A stretch of 64,000 nucleotides of DNA from Thinopyrum elongatum (lineage: Eukaryota; Streptophyta; Magnoliopsida; Poales; Poaceae): the NCBI GenBank assembly GCA_011799875.1, contig JAAAXO010000328.1, positions 274,493 to 338,492 of the forward strand. Direction: 5' to 3'. A model generated the notes under the pieces. It was not told where the DNA came from and searched no databases. It worked only from the letters and a program-made list of their open reading frames with translations. The stretch's first letter is position 1. Every line of letters starts with the position of its first letter. Of this stretch, positions 47,701-62,000 are shown in pieces. Made by a program: the position numbers and the translations under genes.

Positions 47701-50700
47701 AGGGCGGGTTTAGATTTCAGAGTTAGGGTTAGGTTTTATGGTTTGAACCTTTAGTGTTTAATGTTTAGAATAGAGTTCAGACGTTTTAAGTCCGGGTTAG
47801 GGTTTAGGACAATTTTAAAATCACTAAATTCCAAAGGGAAAATAGATTTTGGACGTTTTAGACGTTTTAGGGTTTAGGGCTAGGGTTAGATTTCAAGTTT
47901 AGGGTTAGGTTTTATGGTTTGAACTTTAGTGTTTACTTTAGAATAGAGTGTCAGACGTTTTAAGTCCGGGTTTAGGGTTTAGGACAATTTTTTAAATCAC
48001 TAAATTCCAAAGGGAAAATAGAGTTTTGGACGTTTTAGACGTTTTAGGGTTTAGGGCTAGGTTTAGTTTCAAGTTTTAGGGTTAGGTTTTATGGTTTGAA
48101 CCTTTAGTGTTTACTGTTAGAATAGAGTTCGGACGTTTTAAGTCCGGGTTAGGTTTAGGACAATTTTTAAATCACAAAATTCAAAGGGAAAATAGAGTTT
48201 TGGACGTTTTAGACGTTTTAGGGTTTAGGGCTAGGGTTAGATTTCAGAGTTTAGGGTTAGGTTTATGGTTGAACCTTTAGTGTTTACTGTTTAGAATAGA
48301 GTGTTCAGAGTTTTAAGTCCCGGGTTTAGGGTTTAGGACAATTTTTTAAAATCACTAAATTCCAAAGGGAAAATAGGTTTTTGGACGTTTTAAGTTGAGG
48401 GTTAGGGCTAGGGTTTAGATTTCAGAGTGTGGGTTAGGTTTTATGGTTGAACCTTTAGTGTTACTGTTAGAATAGAGGTGTCAGACGTTTTAAGTCCGGG
48501 TTTAGGGTTTAGGACAATTTTTTTAAAATCAAAATTCCAAAGGGAAAATAGAGTTTTTGGACGTTTTAGACGTTTTAGGGTTTAGGGCTAGGGTTTAGAT
48601 TTCAGAGTTTAGGTTAGGTACCTTTTATTTTATGGTTTGAACCTTTAGTGTTTACTGTTAGAATAGAGTTTCAGACGTTTTAAGTCCCGGGTTTAGGGTT
48701 TAGGACAATTTTTAAATCACAAAAAATCAAAGGGAAAATAGAGTTTTTGGACGTTTAGACGTTTTAGGGTTTAGGGCTAGGGTTTAGATTCAGAGTTTAG
48801 GGTTGTTTATGGTTGAACTTTAGTGTTTAGTTTAGAATAGAGTGGTCAGACTTAAGTCCCGGGTTAGGGTTTAGGACATTTTTAAATCACTAAAATTCCA
48901 AAGGGAAAATAGAGTTTTTGGACGTTTTAGACGTTTTAGGGTTTGGGCTAGGGTTTAGATTTCAGAGTTTAGGGTTAGGTTTTATGGTTTGAACCTTTAG
49001 TGTTTACTGTTTAGAATAGAGTGTTCAGACGTTTAAGTCCGGGTTTAGGGTTTAGGACAATTTTTTAAAATCACAATTCCAAAGGGGAAAATAGAGTTTT
49101 GGACGTTTTAGACGTTTTAGGGTTTAGGGCTAGGGTTTAGATTTCAGAGTTTAGGGTTAGGTTTTATGGTTGAACCTTTAGTGTTTACTGTTTGAATAGA
49201 GTTTCAGACGTTTTAAGTCCGGGTTTAGGGTTTAGGACAATTTTTTTAAAATCACTAAAATTCCAAAGGGAAAATAGGGTTTTGGACGTTTTAGATTTAG
49301 GGTTTAGGGCTAGGGTTTAGATTTCAGAGTTTAGGGTTAGGTTTTATGGTTTTGTAGTTTAGTACTGGTTAGAATAGAGTGTGCGTTTTAAGTCCCGGGT
49401 TTAGGTTTAGGACAATTTTTTAAAATCACTAAATTCAAAGGGAAAATAGAGTTTTTGGACGTTTTAGTACGTTTTAGGTTTAGGGTAGGGTTTAGATTTC
49501 CAAGTTTAGGGTTAGGTTTTATGGTTTGAACCTTTAGTGTTTACTTTTAGAATAGAGTTTCGGAAGTTTAAGTCCCGGTTTAGGGTTTAGGACAATTTTT
49601 AAAATCACAAAATTCCAAAGGGAAAATAGAGTTTTGGACGTTTTAGAGTTTTAGGGTTAGGGCTAGGGTTTAGATTTCAGAGTTTAGGGTTAGTTTTATG
49701 GTTTGAACCTTTAGTGTTTACTGTTTAGAATAGAGTTTCAGACGTTTTAAGTCCCGGGTTTAGGGTTAGGAATTTTTTTAAATCACAAATTCCAAAGGGG
49801 AAAATAGAGTTTTTAGACGTTTTAGGGTTTAGGGTAGGTTTAGATTTCAAGTTTAGGTTAGGTTTTATGGTTTGAACCTTTAGTTAGTTTACTGTTTAGA
49901 ATAGAGTTTCGGTTTAAGTCCGGTTTAGGGTTTAGGCAATTTTTTAAATCACTAAATTCCAAAGGGAAAATAAAGAGAGTTTTGGACGTTTTAGGGTTTA
50001 TAGGTTTAGATTTCAAGGTTTAGGGTTAGGTTTTATGGTTTGAACCTTTAGTGTTTACTGTTTAGAATAGAGTTCGGAGTTTTAAGTCCCGGGTTTGGGT
50101 TTAGGACAATTTTTTAAAATCACAAAATTCCAAAGGGAAAATAGAGTTTTTGGACGTTTTAGACGTTTTAGGGTTTAGGGCTAGGGTTTAGATTTCAGAG
50201 TTTAGGGTTAGGTTTATGGTTTGAACCTTTAGTGGTTAGTTTAGAATAGAGTGTCAGACGTTTTAAGTCCCGGGTTTAGGGTTTAGGACAAATTTTTTAA
50301 ATCACAAATCAAAGGGAAAATAGAGTTTTTGGAGTTTTAACGTTTTTAGGGTTTAGGGCTAGGGTTTAGATTCAGAGGTTAGGGTTATAGGTTTTAGTTG
50401 AACCTTTAGTGTTTACGTTTAGAATAGAGGTTCAGCGTTTAAGTCCGGGTTTAGGGTTTAGGACAATTTTTTAAAATCACTAAATCCAAAGGGAAAATAG
50501 AGTTTTTGGACGTTTTGAGTTTTAGGTTTAGGGCTAGGGTTAGATTTCCAGTGTTAGGGTTTAGTTTTATGGTTTGAACCTTAGTGTTTACTGATTTAGA
50601 ATAGAGTTCGGACGTTTTAAGTCCCGGGTTTAGGTGTTAGGACAATTTTTTAAAATCACAAAATTCCAAAGGGAAAATAAGTTTTTGGACGTTTTAGACG

Positions 50701-51095
50701 TTTAGGGTTTAGGGAGGGTTTAGATTTCAGAGTTAGGGTTAGGTTTTATGGTTTGAACTTTAGTGTTTACTGTTTAGAATAGAGTGTCGACGTTTAAGTC
50801 CGGGTTTAGGGTTTAGGACAATTTTTAAAATCACTAAATTCCAAGGGAAAATAGAGTTTTTGACGTTTTTAGGGTTTTAGGGCTAGGGTTTAGATTTCAG
50901 AGTTTAGGGTTAGGTTTTATGGTTTGAACCTTTAGTGTTTACTGTTTAGAATAGAGTGTCAGGCGTTTTAAGTCCGGGTTTAGGGTTTAGGACAATTTTT
51001 TAAATCACTAAATACCAAAGGGAAAATAGAGTTTTTGGACGTTTTAGACGTTTTAGGTTTAGGGCTAGGTTTAGATTTCCAAGTTTAGGGTGTAG
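41781..51095 (+). repeat. satellite array, noisy block 3
   Basis: About 9.3 kb of the same satellite and orientation with pervasive short deletions. The start is marked by a monomer with three ACGTTTTAG subrepeats followed by GGGGGGCTAGGG, and the end by a corrupted unit (TAGCGTTTTATGG) at about 51090. No gene or foreign insert seen. Confidence 0.82.
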
Positions 51096-52982
51096 CGTTT
51101 TATGGTTGAAACTTTGGTGTTTAGTGTTTAGAATAGAGTGCCAGACATTTTAAGTCCTGTGTTTAGGGTTTTGGACAATTTTTTAAATTGACAAAATTCC
51201 AAAGGAAAAATAGAGTTTCTGGACGTTTTAGACGTTTTTAGGGTTTAGGGCTAGGGTTTAGATTTCAGAGTTTAGGGTTAGGTTTTATGGTTTAAACCTT
51301 TAGTGTTTACTGTATAGAATAGAGTTTCAGACATTTTAAGTCCTGGGTTTAGGGTTTCGGAAATTTTTTTAATATCACAAAATTCCAAAGGGAAAATAGA
51401 GTTTTTGGATGTTTTAGACGTTTTAGGGTTTAGGGCTAGGGTTTAGATTTCAGAGTTTAGGGTTAGGTTTTATGGTTTGAACCTTTAGTGTTTACTGTTT
51501 AGAATAGAGTTTCAGATGTTTTAAGTCCCGGGTTTAGGGTTTAGGACAATTTTTTAAAATCACAAAATTAAAAAGGGAAAATAGAGTTTTTGGACGTTTT
51601 AGACGTTTTTTGGGTTTAGGTCTAGGGTTTAGATTTTAGAGTTTAGGGTTAGGTTTTATGGTTTGAACCTTTAGTGTTTACTGTTTAGAATAGAGTGTCA
51701 GACGTTTTAAGTCCTGGGTTTAGGGTTTCGGACAATTTTTTAAATTGACAAAATTGCAAAGGGAAAATAGAGTTTTTGGACGTTTTAGACGTTTTTAGGG
51801 TTTAGGGCTAGGGTTTAGATTTCAGAGTTTAGGGTTAGGTTTTATGGTTTGAACCTTTAGTGTTTACTGTTTAGAATAGAGTGTCAGCCGTTTTAAGTCC
51901 TGGGTTTAGGGTTTAGGAGAATTTTTCAAAATCACTAAATTCCAAAGGGAAAATAGAGTTTTTGGACGTTTTAGACGTTTTAGGGTTTAGGGCTACGGTT
52001 TTGATTTGAACCTTTAGTGTTTACTGTTTAGAATAAAGTTTCAGATGTTTTAAGTCCCGGGTTTAGGTTTACGACAATTTTCTAAAATCACAAAATTCCA
52101 AAGGGAAAATAGAGTTTTTGGACGTTTTTAGGGTTTAGGGCTAGGGTTTAGATTTCAGAGTTTAGGGTTAGGTTTTATGGTTTGAACCTTTGGTGTTTAC
52201 TGTTTAGAATAGAGTGTCAGACATTTTAAGTCCTGGGTTTAGGGTTTCAGAAAATTTTTTAAATTGACAAAATTTCAAAGGGAAAATAGAGTTTTTGGAC
52301 GTTTTAGACGTTTTTTGGGTTTAGGTCTAGGGTTTAGAATACAGAGTTTAGGGTTAGGTTTTATGGTTTGAACCTTTAGTGTTTACTGTTTAGAATAGAG
52401 TTTCAGACGTTTTAAGTCCTGGGTTTAGGGCTTAGGACAATTTTTTGAAATCACAAAATTAAAAAGGGAAAATAAAGTTTTTGGACGTTTTAGACGTTTT
52501 TTGGGTTTAGGGCTAGGGTTTAGATTTCAGAGTTTAGGGTTAGGTTCTATGGTTTGAACCTTTAGTGTTTACTATTTAGAATAGAGTGTCAGACGTTTTA
52601 AGTCCTTGGTTTAGGGTTTCGGACAATTTTTTAAATTGACAAAATTGCAAAGGGAAAATAGAGTTTTTGGACGTTTTAGACGTTTTTAGGGTTTAGGTCT
52701 AGGGTTTAGATTTCAGAGTTTAGGGTTAGGTTTTATGGTTTGAACCTTTAGTGTTTACTGTTTAGAATAGAGTGTCAGACATTTTACGTCCTGGGTTAGG
52801 GTTTCGGACAATTTTTTAAATTGACAAAATTTCAAAGGGAAAATAGAGTTTTTGGACGTTTTAGACGTTTTTAGGGTTTAGGTCTAGGGTTTAGATTTCA
52901 GAGTTTAGGGTTAGGTTTTATGGTTTGAACCTTTAGTGTTTACTGTTTAGAATAGAGTGTCAGACATTTTAAGTCCTGGGTT
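51096..52982 (+). repeat. satellite array, clean block 4
   Basis: About ten clean monomers. The first partial unit carries the rare GAAACTTTGGTG, GTTTTGGAC and GTTTCTGG variants also seen in the unit at 12590, and a D-E pair follows at about 51811-52135. Several units here have TTTAGGTCTAGGG in place of TTTAGGGCTAGGG, a local variant suggesting recent local spread. Ends mid-monomer at the N gap. Confidence 0.9.
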
Positions 52983-53007
52983 NNNNNNNNNNNNNNNNNN
53001 NNNNNNN
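52983..53007. other. assembly gap of 25 N
   Basis: Exactly 25 undetermined bases. Satellite orientation switches across it, from TTTAGGG to CCCTAAA on the plus strand. A fixed small number of N usually marks a gap of unknown size. Confidence 0.98.
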
Positions 53008-56000
53008 ACCTAACCCTAAAACTCTGAATCTAAACCTAGCCCTAACCCTAAAAACGTAAAACGTCCAAAAACTCTATTTTCCCTTCAATTTGTGATTTTA
53101 AAAAATTGCCTAAACCCTAAACCCGGGACTTAAAAGTCTAAAACTCTATTCTAAACAGTAAACACTAAAGGTTCAAACCATAAAACCTAACCCTAACTCT
53201 GAAATCTAACACCCTAACTAAACCCAAAAAACTTCTAAAACGTCCAAAAACTCATTTTCCCTTTTTGAATTTGTGATTAAAAAATTGTCCAAACACCCTA
53301 AACCCGGGACTTAAAACGTCGAACCTCATTCTAAACAGTAAACACTAAAGGTTCAAACCATAAAACCTAACCTAAACTGAAATCTAAACCCGCCCTAAAC
53401 CCTAAAACGTCTAAAACTCCAAAACCTATTTCCCTTTGAATTTTGTGATATTAATTTTGTCTAAACCCTAAACCCGGACTTAAATGTCGACATATCTATC
53501 TAAACAGTAAACACTAAAGGTTCAACCATAAAACCTAACCCTAAACTTGAAACTACTAATCTAAACCCTAGCCCTAAAACCCTAAAACGTCTCTAAAACT
53601 TCCAAAACTCTATTTTCCTTTTGGAATTTTGTTATTAAAATTGTCTAACCCCTAAACCCGGACTTAAACGTCTGAAACTCTATTCTAACAGTAAACCCTA
53701 AGTTCAAACCATAAAACCTAACCCTAAACTCTGGAAATCTAAACCCTAGCCTAAACCCTAAAACGTCTAAAACGTCCAAAAACTCTATTTTCCCTTAAAT
53801 TTGTAATTTTAAAATGTCCAAACCCTAAACCCGGACTAAAAATGTCCAATCTATTCTAAACAGTAACACTAAAGGTTCAAACCATAAAACCTAACCCTAA
53901 ACTCTGAATCTAACCCTAGCCCTAAACCCTAAAAACGTCTAAAACTCCAAAAACTCTATTTTCCCTTTGAATTTTGTAATTTAAAAAATTGTCCTAAACC
54001 CTAAACCGGACTTAAAACGTCTGAACTCTATTCTAAACAGTAAACACTAAAGGTTCAAACCATAAAACCTACCCAAACTCTGAAATCTAAACCCTAGCCC
54101 TAAACCCAAAACGCAAAACGTCCAAAACCTATTTTCCCTTTTAATTTTGTGATTTAAAAAATGTCCTAAACCCAAACCCGGGACTTAAAACGTCTGAACA
54201 CCTATTCTAAACGTAAACACTAAAGGTTCAAACCATAAAACCTAACCCAAAACTCTGAATCTCAAACCCTGCCCTAAACCCTAAAACGTCTAAAACGTCA
54301 AAAACTCTATTTTCCCTTTGGAATTTTTGTGATTTAAATTTCCTAAACCCTAAACCCGGACTTAAATGTCTGACACTCTATTCTAAACAGTAAACACTAA
54401 AGTTTCAACCATAAAACCTAACCCTAAACTCTGAAATCTAAACCCTAGCCCTAAACCCTAAAAATGTCTAAAACGTCCAAAAACTCTATTTTCCGTTTTT
54501 AATTTTGTGATTTCAAAAAATTGTCCTAAACCCTAAACCCAGGACTTAAAACGTCTGAAACTCTATTCTAAACAGTAAACACTAAAGGTTCAAACCATAA
54601 AACCTAACCCTAAACTCTGAAATCTAAACCCTAGACCTAAACCCTAAAAACGTCTAAAACGTCCAAAAACTCTATTTTCCTTTTCCTTTGGAATTTTTGA
54701 TATTTAAAAAAAATTTTACTAAACCCTAAACCAGACTTAAAAGTCTGAACTCTATTCTAAAGTAAACACTAAAGGTTCAAACCTAAAAACTAACCCTAAA
54801 CTCTGAAATCTAAACCTAGCCCTAAACCCAAAACGTCTAAACATCCAAAAACTCTATTTTCCCTTTAATTTTGTGATTTAAAAATTGTCCAAACCCTAAA
54901 CCCGGACTTAAAAACTTGAAACTCTATCTAAGTAAACACTAAAGGTTCAAACCTAAAACCTAACCCTAAACTCTGAAATCTAAACCCTAGCCCTAAACCC
55001 AAAAAACGTCTAAAAATACAAAACTCTATTTTCCCTTTGAAATTTGTGATTTTAAAAATTTGTCCAAACCCTAACCCGGGACTTAAACTAAAACTCAATT
55101 CAAACATAAACATCAAAGGTTCAAACCATAAAACCTAACCCTAACTCTGAAATCTAAACCCTAGCCCTAAACCCTAAAAACGTTCCAAAAACTCTATTTT
55201 CCCTTTGGAATTTTGTGATTTTAAAAATTGTCTAAACCTAAACCGGGACTTAAAACCTCGAACTCTTATTCTAAACAGTAAACACTAAAGGTTCAAATCA
55301 AACAAACCCTAGCCCCCTAAACCCTAAAACGTCTAAAACGTCCAAACTCTATTTTCCCTTTGAAGTTAGTGATTTTAAAATTTCCTAACCCTAAACCCGG
55401 ACTTAAAACGCTGAACTCTATTCTAAACAGTAAACACTAAGGTTCAAACCATAAAACCTAACCCTAAACTCTGAAATCTAAACCCTAGCCCTAAACCCTA
55501 AAACGTCTAAAAACCCAAAAACTCTATTTTCCCTTTGGATTTTATATTTAAAAATTGTTCCAACCCTAAACCGGACTTAAAAGTCTGCAACTCTATTCTA
55601 AACAGTAAACACTAAAGGTTCAAACCATAAACCTACCCTAACTCTGAAATCTAAACCCTAACCTAAACCCTAAAACTCTAAAACGTCCAAAACTCTATTT
55701 TCCTGCTTTGAAATTTTGTAATTTAAAAATTGTCCAAACCTAAACCCGGACTAAAGTACACTCTATTCTAAACAGTAAACACTAAAGGTTCAAACCATAA
55801 AACCTAACCTAAACTCTGAAATCTAAACCCTAGCCCTAAACCCTAAAAACGTCTAAAACGTCCAAAAACTCTATTTTCCCTTTGGAATTTTGTATTTAAA
55901 AATTGTCCAACCCTAACCCAGGACTTAAAAGTCGACACTCTATTCTAAACGTAAACACTAAAGGTTTCAAACCATAACCTAACCCTAAACTCTGAAATCT

Positions 56001-59000
56001 AAACCCTAGCCTAAACCCTAAAAACGTCTAAAACGTCCAAAACTCTATTTTCCCTTTGAATTTTGTAATTTAAAAAATTGTCCAACCCTAAACCGGACTA
56101 AAAGTCTGACACTCTATTCTAAACATTAAACACTAAAGGTTCAAACCATAAACCTAACCCTAAACCTGAAATCTAAACCCTAGCCCTAAACCCTAAAACG
56201 TCTAAAACGTCAAAAACTCTATTTTCCCTTTGAATTTTGTATTTAAAAAAATTGTCCAAACCCTAAACCGGACTTAAAAGTCTAAACTCTATTCTAAACA
56301 GTAACACTAAGGTTCAAACCATAAACCTAACCCTAAACTCTGAAATCTAAAACCCTAGCCCTAAAACCCAAAACGTCTAAAACGTCCAAAAACTCTATTT
56401 CCCTTTAATTTTGTGATTTAAAAAATGTCCTAAACCCTAAACCCGGACTTAAACGTCTGAACTCTATTCTAAACAGTAAACACAGGTTCAAACCATAACC
56501 CTAACCTAAACTTGAAATCTAACCCTAGCCCTAAAAACCCTAAACGTCTAAAACGTCCAAAAACTCTATTTTCCCTTGAATTTTGTGATTTAATTTTGTC
56601 GAAACCCTAAACCCGGACTTAAATCGACCACTCTATTCTAAACAGTAAACACTAAAGGTTCACCATAAAACCTACCCTAAACTCTGAAATCTAAACCCTA
56701 GCCCTAAACCCTAAAAATCTAAAACGTCCAAACTCTATTCCTTTTGGATTTTGTGTTTTAAAAATGTCCTAAACCCTAAACCCGGACTTAAACATCTGAA
56801 ACTCTATCTAAACTTAAACACTAGGTTCAAACCATAAAACCTAACCCTAAACTCTGAAATCTAAACCCTAGCCCTAAACCCTAAAACGTCTAAAACGTCC
56901 AAAACTCTATTTTCCTTTGAATTTTGTAATTTAAAAAATTGTCCGAACCCTAAACCCGGACTTAAAATGTCTGACACTCATCTAAACAGTAACCACTAAA
57001 GGTTCAAACCATAAAACCTAACCCTAAACTCAAATCTAAACACCTAGCCTAAACCCTAAAACTTCTAAAACGTCCAAAAACTCTTATTTTCCCTTTGAAA
57101 TTTTGTATTTTAAAAAATTGTCCAAACCCTAAACCCGGACTTAAAAGTCTGACCTCTATTCTAAACAGTAAACACTAAAGTTCAAACCATAAAACCTAAC
57201 CTAAACTCTGAAATCTAAACCCTAGCCCTAAACCCTAAAAACTCTAAAACGTCCAAAAACTCTATTTTCCCTTTGAATTTTGTATTTAAATATCCTAACC
57301 CTAAACCCAGGACTTAAAGTCTGACCTATTTCTAAACGTAAACACTAAGGTTCAAACCATAAAACCTAACCCTAAACTCTGAAACTAAACCCTAGCCTAA
57401 ACCCTAAAAACGTCTAAAACGTCAAAAACTCTATTTTCCCTTTGGAATTTTGTATTATAAAATTGTCCAAACCCTAAACCCAGGACTAAAGTCCTGACAC
57501 TCTATTCTAAACAGTAAACACAAAGGTTCAAACCATAAAACCTAACCCTAAACTCTGAAATCTAAACCCTAGCCCTAAACCCTAAAAACGTCTAAACGTC
57601 CAAAAACTCTATTTTTCCTTTGAATTTTGTGATTTTAAAAATGTTCCAAACCCAAACCGGACTTAAAACGCTGAACTCTATTCTAAACTTAAACACTAAA
57701 GTTCAACCATAAAACCTAACCCTAAACGAAATCTAAACCCTAGCCCAAACCCAAAAACGTCTAAAACTCCAAACTCTATTTTCCCTTTTAATTTTGTGAT
57801 TTAAAAAATTGTCCTAAACCCTAAACCCGGACTTAAACTCTGAAACTCTTATCTAAACAGTAAACACTAAAGGTTCAAACCATAAAACCTAACCCTAAAC
57901 TCTGAAATCTAAACCCTGCCCTAAACCCTAAACGTCTAAAACGTCCAAAACTCTATTTTCCCTTTGGAATTTTGTGATATAATTTTTCTAAACCCTAAAC
58001 CCGACTTAAAAGTCTGACCTCTATTCTAAACATTAAACACTAAGGTTCAACCATAAAACCTAACCCTAAACTCTGAAATCTAAACCCTAGCCCTAAACCC
58101 TAAAAAGTCTAAAACGTCCAAAAACTCTATTTTCCTTTGGAATTTTGGTGATTTAAAAAATTGTCTAAACCCTAAACCCGGACTTAAAACGTCTGACTCT
58201 ATTCTAAACAGTAAACACTAAAGGTTCAAACCTAAAACCTAACCCTAAACTCTGAAATCTAAACCCTAGCCCTAAACCCTAAAACGTCTAAAACGTCCAA
58301 AAACCTATTTTCCCTTTGGAATTTGTGATTTAAAAAATTACTAACCCTAAACCGGACTTAAAATGTCTGACACTCTATCTAAAAGTAAACACTAAAGGTT
58401 CAAACACCATAAAACCTAACCCAAACTCTGAAATCTAAACCCTAGCCCTAAACCTAAAAACGTCTAAAACATCCAAAAACTCTATTTTCCCTTTTAATTT
58501 TGTGATTTAAAAAATTGTCCTAAACCCTAACCCGGCTTAAAACGTCTGAACCTATTCTAAGTAAACACTAAAGGTTCAAACCATAAAACCTAACCCTAAA
58601 CTCTGAAATCTAAACCCTAGCCCTAAACCCAAAAACTGTCTAAAACTCAAAAACTCTATTTTCCCTTTGAAATTTGTGATTTAAAAAATTGTCCTAAACC
58701 CTAACCCGGGACTTAAAACACCAAAACTCATATTCTAAACATAACACAAAGGTTCAAACCATAAAACCTAACCCTAAACTTGAAATCTAACCCTAGCCCT
58801 AAACCCTAAAAAAAACGTCCAAAAACTCTATTTTCCCTTTGGAATTTTGTGATTTTAAAAATTGTCCTAAACCTAAACCGGACTTAAAACTCTGAAACTT
58901 TATTCTAAACATATAACACTAAAGTTCAATCCAAAACCCTACCCTAAACCCTAAAACGTCTAAAACGTTCCAAAAACTCTATTTTCCTTTGGAATTTAGT

Positions 59001-62000
59001 GTTTTAAAAATTCTCCTAAACCCTAAACCGACTTAAAACTTCTACACTCTATTCTAAACAGTAAACACTAAAGTTCAAACCATAAAACCTAACCCTAAAC
59101 TGGAAATCTAAACCCTAGCCCTAAACCCTAAAACGTCTAAAACTCCAAAAACTCTATTTTCCCTTTGGAATTTTGTATTTTAAAAAATTGTCCAAACCCT
59201 AAACCCGGACTTAAAATGTCGAAACTCTATTCTAAACAGTAAACACTAAAGGTTCAAACCATAAAACCTAACCAACTCTAAAATCTAACCCTACCTAAAC
59301 CCTAAAACGTTAAAACGTCCAAAACTCTATTTTCCCTTTGAAATTTTGTATTTAAAAAAAATGTCCAAACCTAAACCCGGACTTAAATGTCTGAACTCTA
59401 TTCTAACAGTAAACACTAAAGGTTCAAACCATAAAACCTAACCTAAACTCTGAAATCTAAACCCTAGCCCTAACCCAAAACGTCTAAAACGTCCAAAAAC
59501 TCTATTTTCCCTTTGGAATTTTGGTAATTTAAAAATTGCCAACCTAAACCCGGACTTAAAGTCTGCAAACTCTATTCTAAACTGTAAACACCTAAAGGTT
59601 CAAACCATAAAAACCTAACCCTAAACTCTGAAATCTAAAACCCTAGCCTAAACCCTAAAAACGTCTAAAACGTCCAAAAACTCTATTTTTCCCTTTGGAA
59701 ATTTTTAATTTAAAAAATTGTCCGAACCCTAAACCCAGGACTAAAATCTGAACTCTATTCTAAACAGTAAACACTAAAGGTTCAAACCATAAAACCTAAC
59801 CCTAACCTTGAAATCTAAACCCTAGCCCTAACCCTAAAACGTCTAAAACGTCCAAAAACTCTATTTTCCCTTTGAATTTTGTAATTTTAAAAAATTGTCA
59901 TCAAACCCTAAACCGGACTAAAACGTCTGACACTCTATTCTAAAGTAACACTAAAGGTTCAACCATAAAACCTAACCCTAAACTCTGAAATCTAAACCCT
60001 AGCCCTAACCCAAAAAACGTCTAAAACCGTCCAAAACTATTTCCCTTTAATTTTTGTGATTTAAAAAATTGTCCTAACCCTAAACCCGGGACTTAAACTC
60101 CGAAACTCTATTCTAAACAGTAACACCTAAAGGTCAAACCATAAAACCTAACCTAAACTCTGAAATCTAACACCCTAGCCCTAAACCCTAAAACGTCTAA
60201 AACGTCCAAAAACTCTATTTTCCCTTGAATTTTGTGATTTAAATTTCTAACCCTAAACCCGGACTTAAAATGTCTGAACACTCTATTCTAAACGTAAACA
60301 CTAAAGGTTCAACCATAAAACCTAACCCAAACTTGAAATCTAAACCCTAGCCCTAACCCTAAAAGTCTAAACTCCAAAAACTCTATTTTTCCTTTTTGGA
60401 ATTTTGTGATTTAAAAAATTGTCCTAAACCCTAAACCGGACTAAAACTCTGAAACTCTAATCAAACAGTAACACTAAAGGTTCAAACCATAAAACCTAAC
60501 CCTAAACTTGAAATCTAAACCCTAGCTAAACCTAAAAACGTCTAAACGTCCAAAAACTCTATTTTCCCTTTGAATTTTGTTTTAAAAAATTGTCCAAACC
60601 CTAAACCCAGGACTAAAACGTCTGACACTCTTATTCTAAACGTAACACTAAAGGTTCAAACCATAAAACCTAACCCTAAACTCTAAATCAAAACCAGCCT
60701 AACCCTAAAACGTCTAAACACGTCAAAAACTCTATTTTTCCCTTTGAATTTTGTATTAAAAAATTTCCAAACCTAAACCCAGGACTTAAAGTCGAACTCT
60801 ATTCTAAACAGTAAAACACTAAAGGTTCAAACCATAAAACCTAACCTAAACTCTGAATCTAAACCCTAGCCCTAAACCCTAAAACTCTAAAACGTCCAAA
60901 AACTCTATTTTTCCTTTGGAATTTTGTAATTTAAAATTGTCCAAAAACCCTAAACCCGGACTTAAAACGTCCTGAACTCTATTCTAAACGTAAACACTAA
61001 ATGTGCAAACCATAAAACCCTAACCCTAAACTTAAATCTAAACCCTCCTAACCTAAAACGTCTAAAACGTCCAAAAACTCTATTTTCCCTTGAATTTTGT
61101 ATTTAAAAATTGTCCAAACCCTAAACCCGGACTAAAATGTCTGACACTCTACTAAACAGTAAACACAAAAGGTTCAAACCATAAACCTAACCCTAACTTC
61201 TGAAATCTAAACCCTAGCCCTAAACCCTAAAAACACTAAAACGTCCAAAACTCTATTTTCCCTTTTTGAATTTTGTGATTAAAAAATTGTCCTAAACCCT
61301 AAACCCGGGACTTAAAAGTCTGCCTCTATTCTAAACAGTAAACACTAAAGGTTCAAACCAATAAAACCTAACCTAAACTCTGAAATCTAAACCCAGCCTA
61401 ACCCAAAAACGTCTAAAAACGTCCAAAACTCTTTTTCCCTTTATTTTGTGTATTTAAAAATTGTCCAAACCCAAACCCGGAACTTAAACGTCTGAAACTC
61501 TATTCTAAACAGTAAACACTAAAGTTTCAAACCATAAAACCTAACCCTAAACTCTGAAATCTAAACCCTAGCCCTAAACCCTAAAACGTCTAAAACGTCC
61601 AAACTCTATTTCCCTTTGAATTTGTTTTTAATTTTTGTCTAAACCCTAAACCCAGACTTCGTCTGCACTCTTTCTAAACAGTAAACACTAAAGGTTCAAC
61701 CATAAAACCTAACCCTAACTTGAAATCTAAACCCTAGCCCTAACCCTAAAACTCTAAAACTTCCAAAAAACTCTATTTTCCTTTAATTTTGTGATTTAAA
61801 AAATTGTTCCTAAACCCTAAACCCGGACTTAAACTGTCGACTCTATTCTAAACAGTAAACACTAAGGTTCAAACCATAAAACCTAACCCTAAACTCGAAA
61901 TCTAAATCTAAACCCTACCCTAAACCAAAAACGTCTAAACTCCAAAAAACTCTATTTTCCCTTTGAAATTTTGTAATTTAAAAAATTGTCCAAACCCTAA

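Noticed and set aside
11671..52982. CRISPR-like array
   Set aside because: The 186-base units are contiguous and similar throughout, with no short repeat/unique spacer alternation, and the context is a plant nuclear genome.
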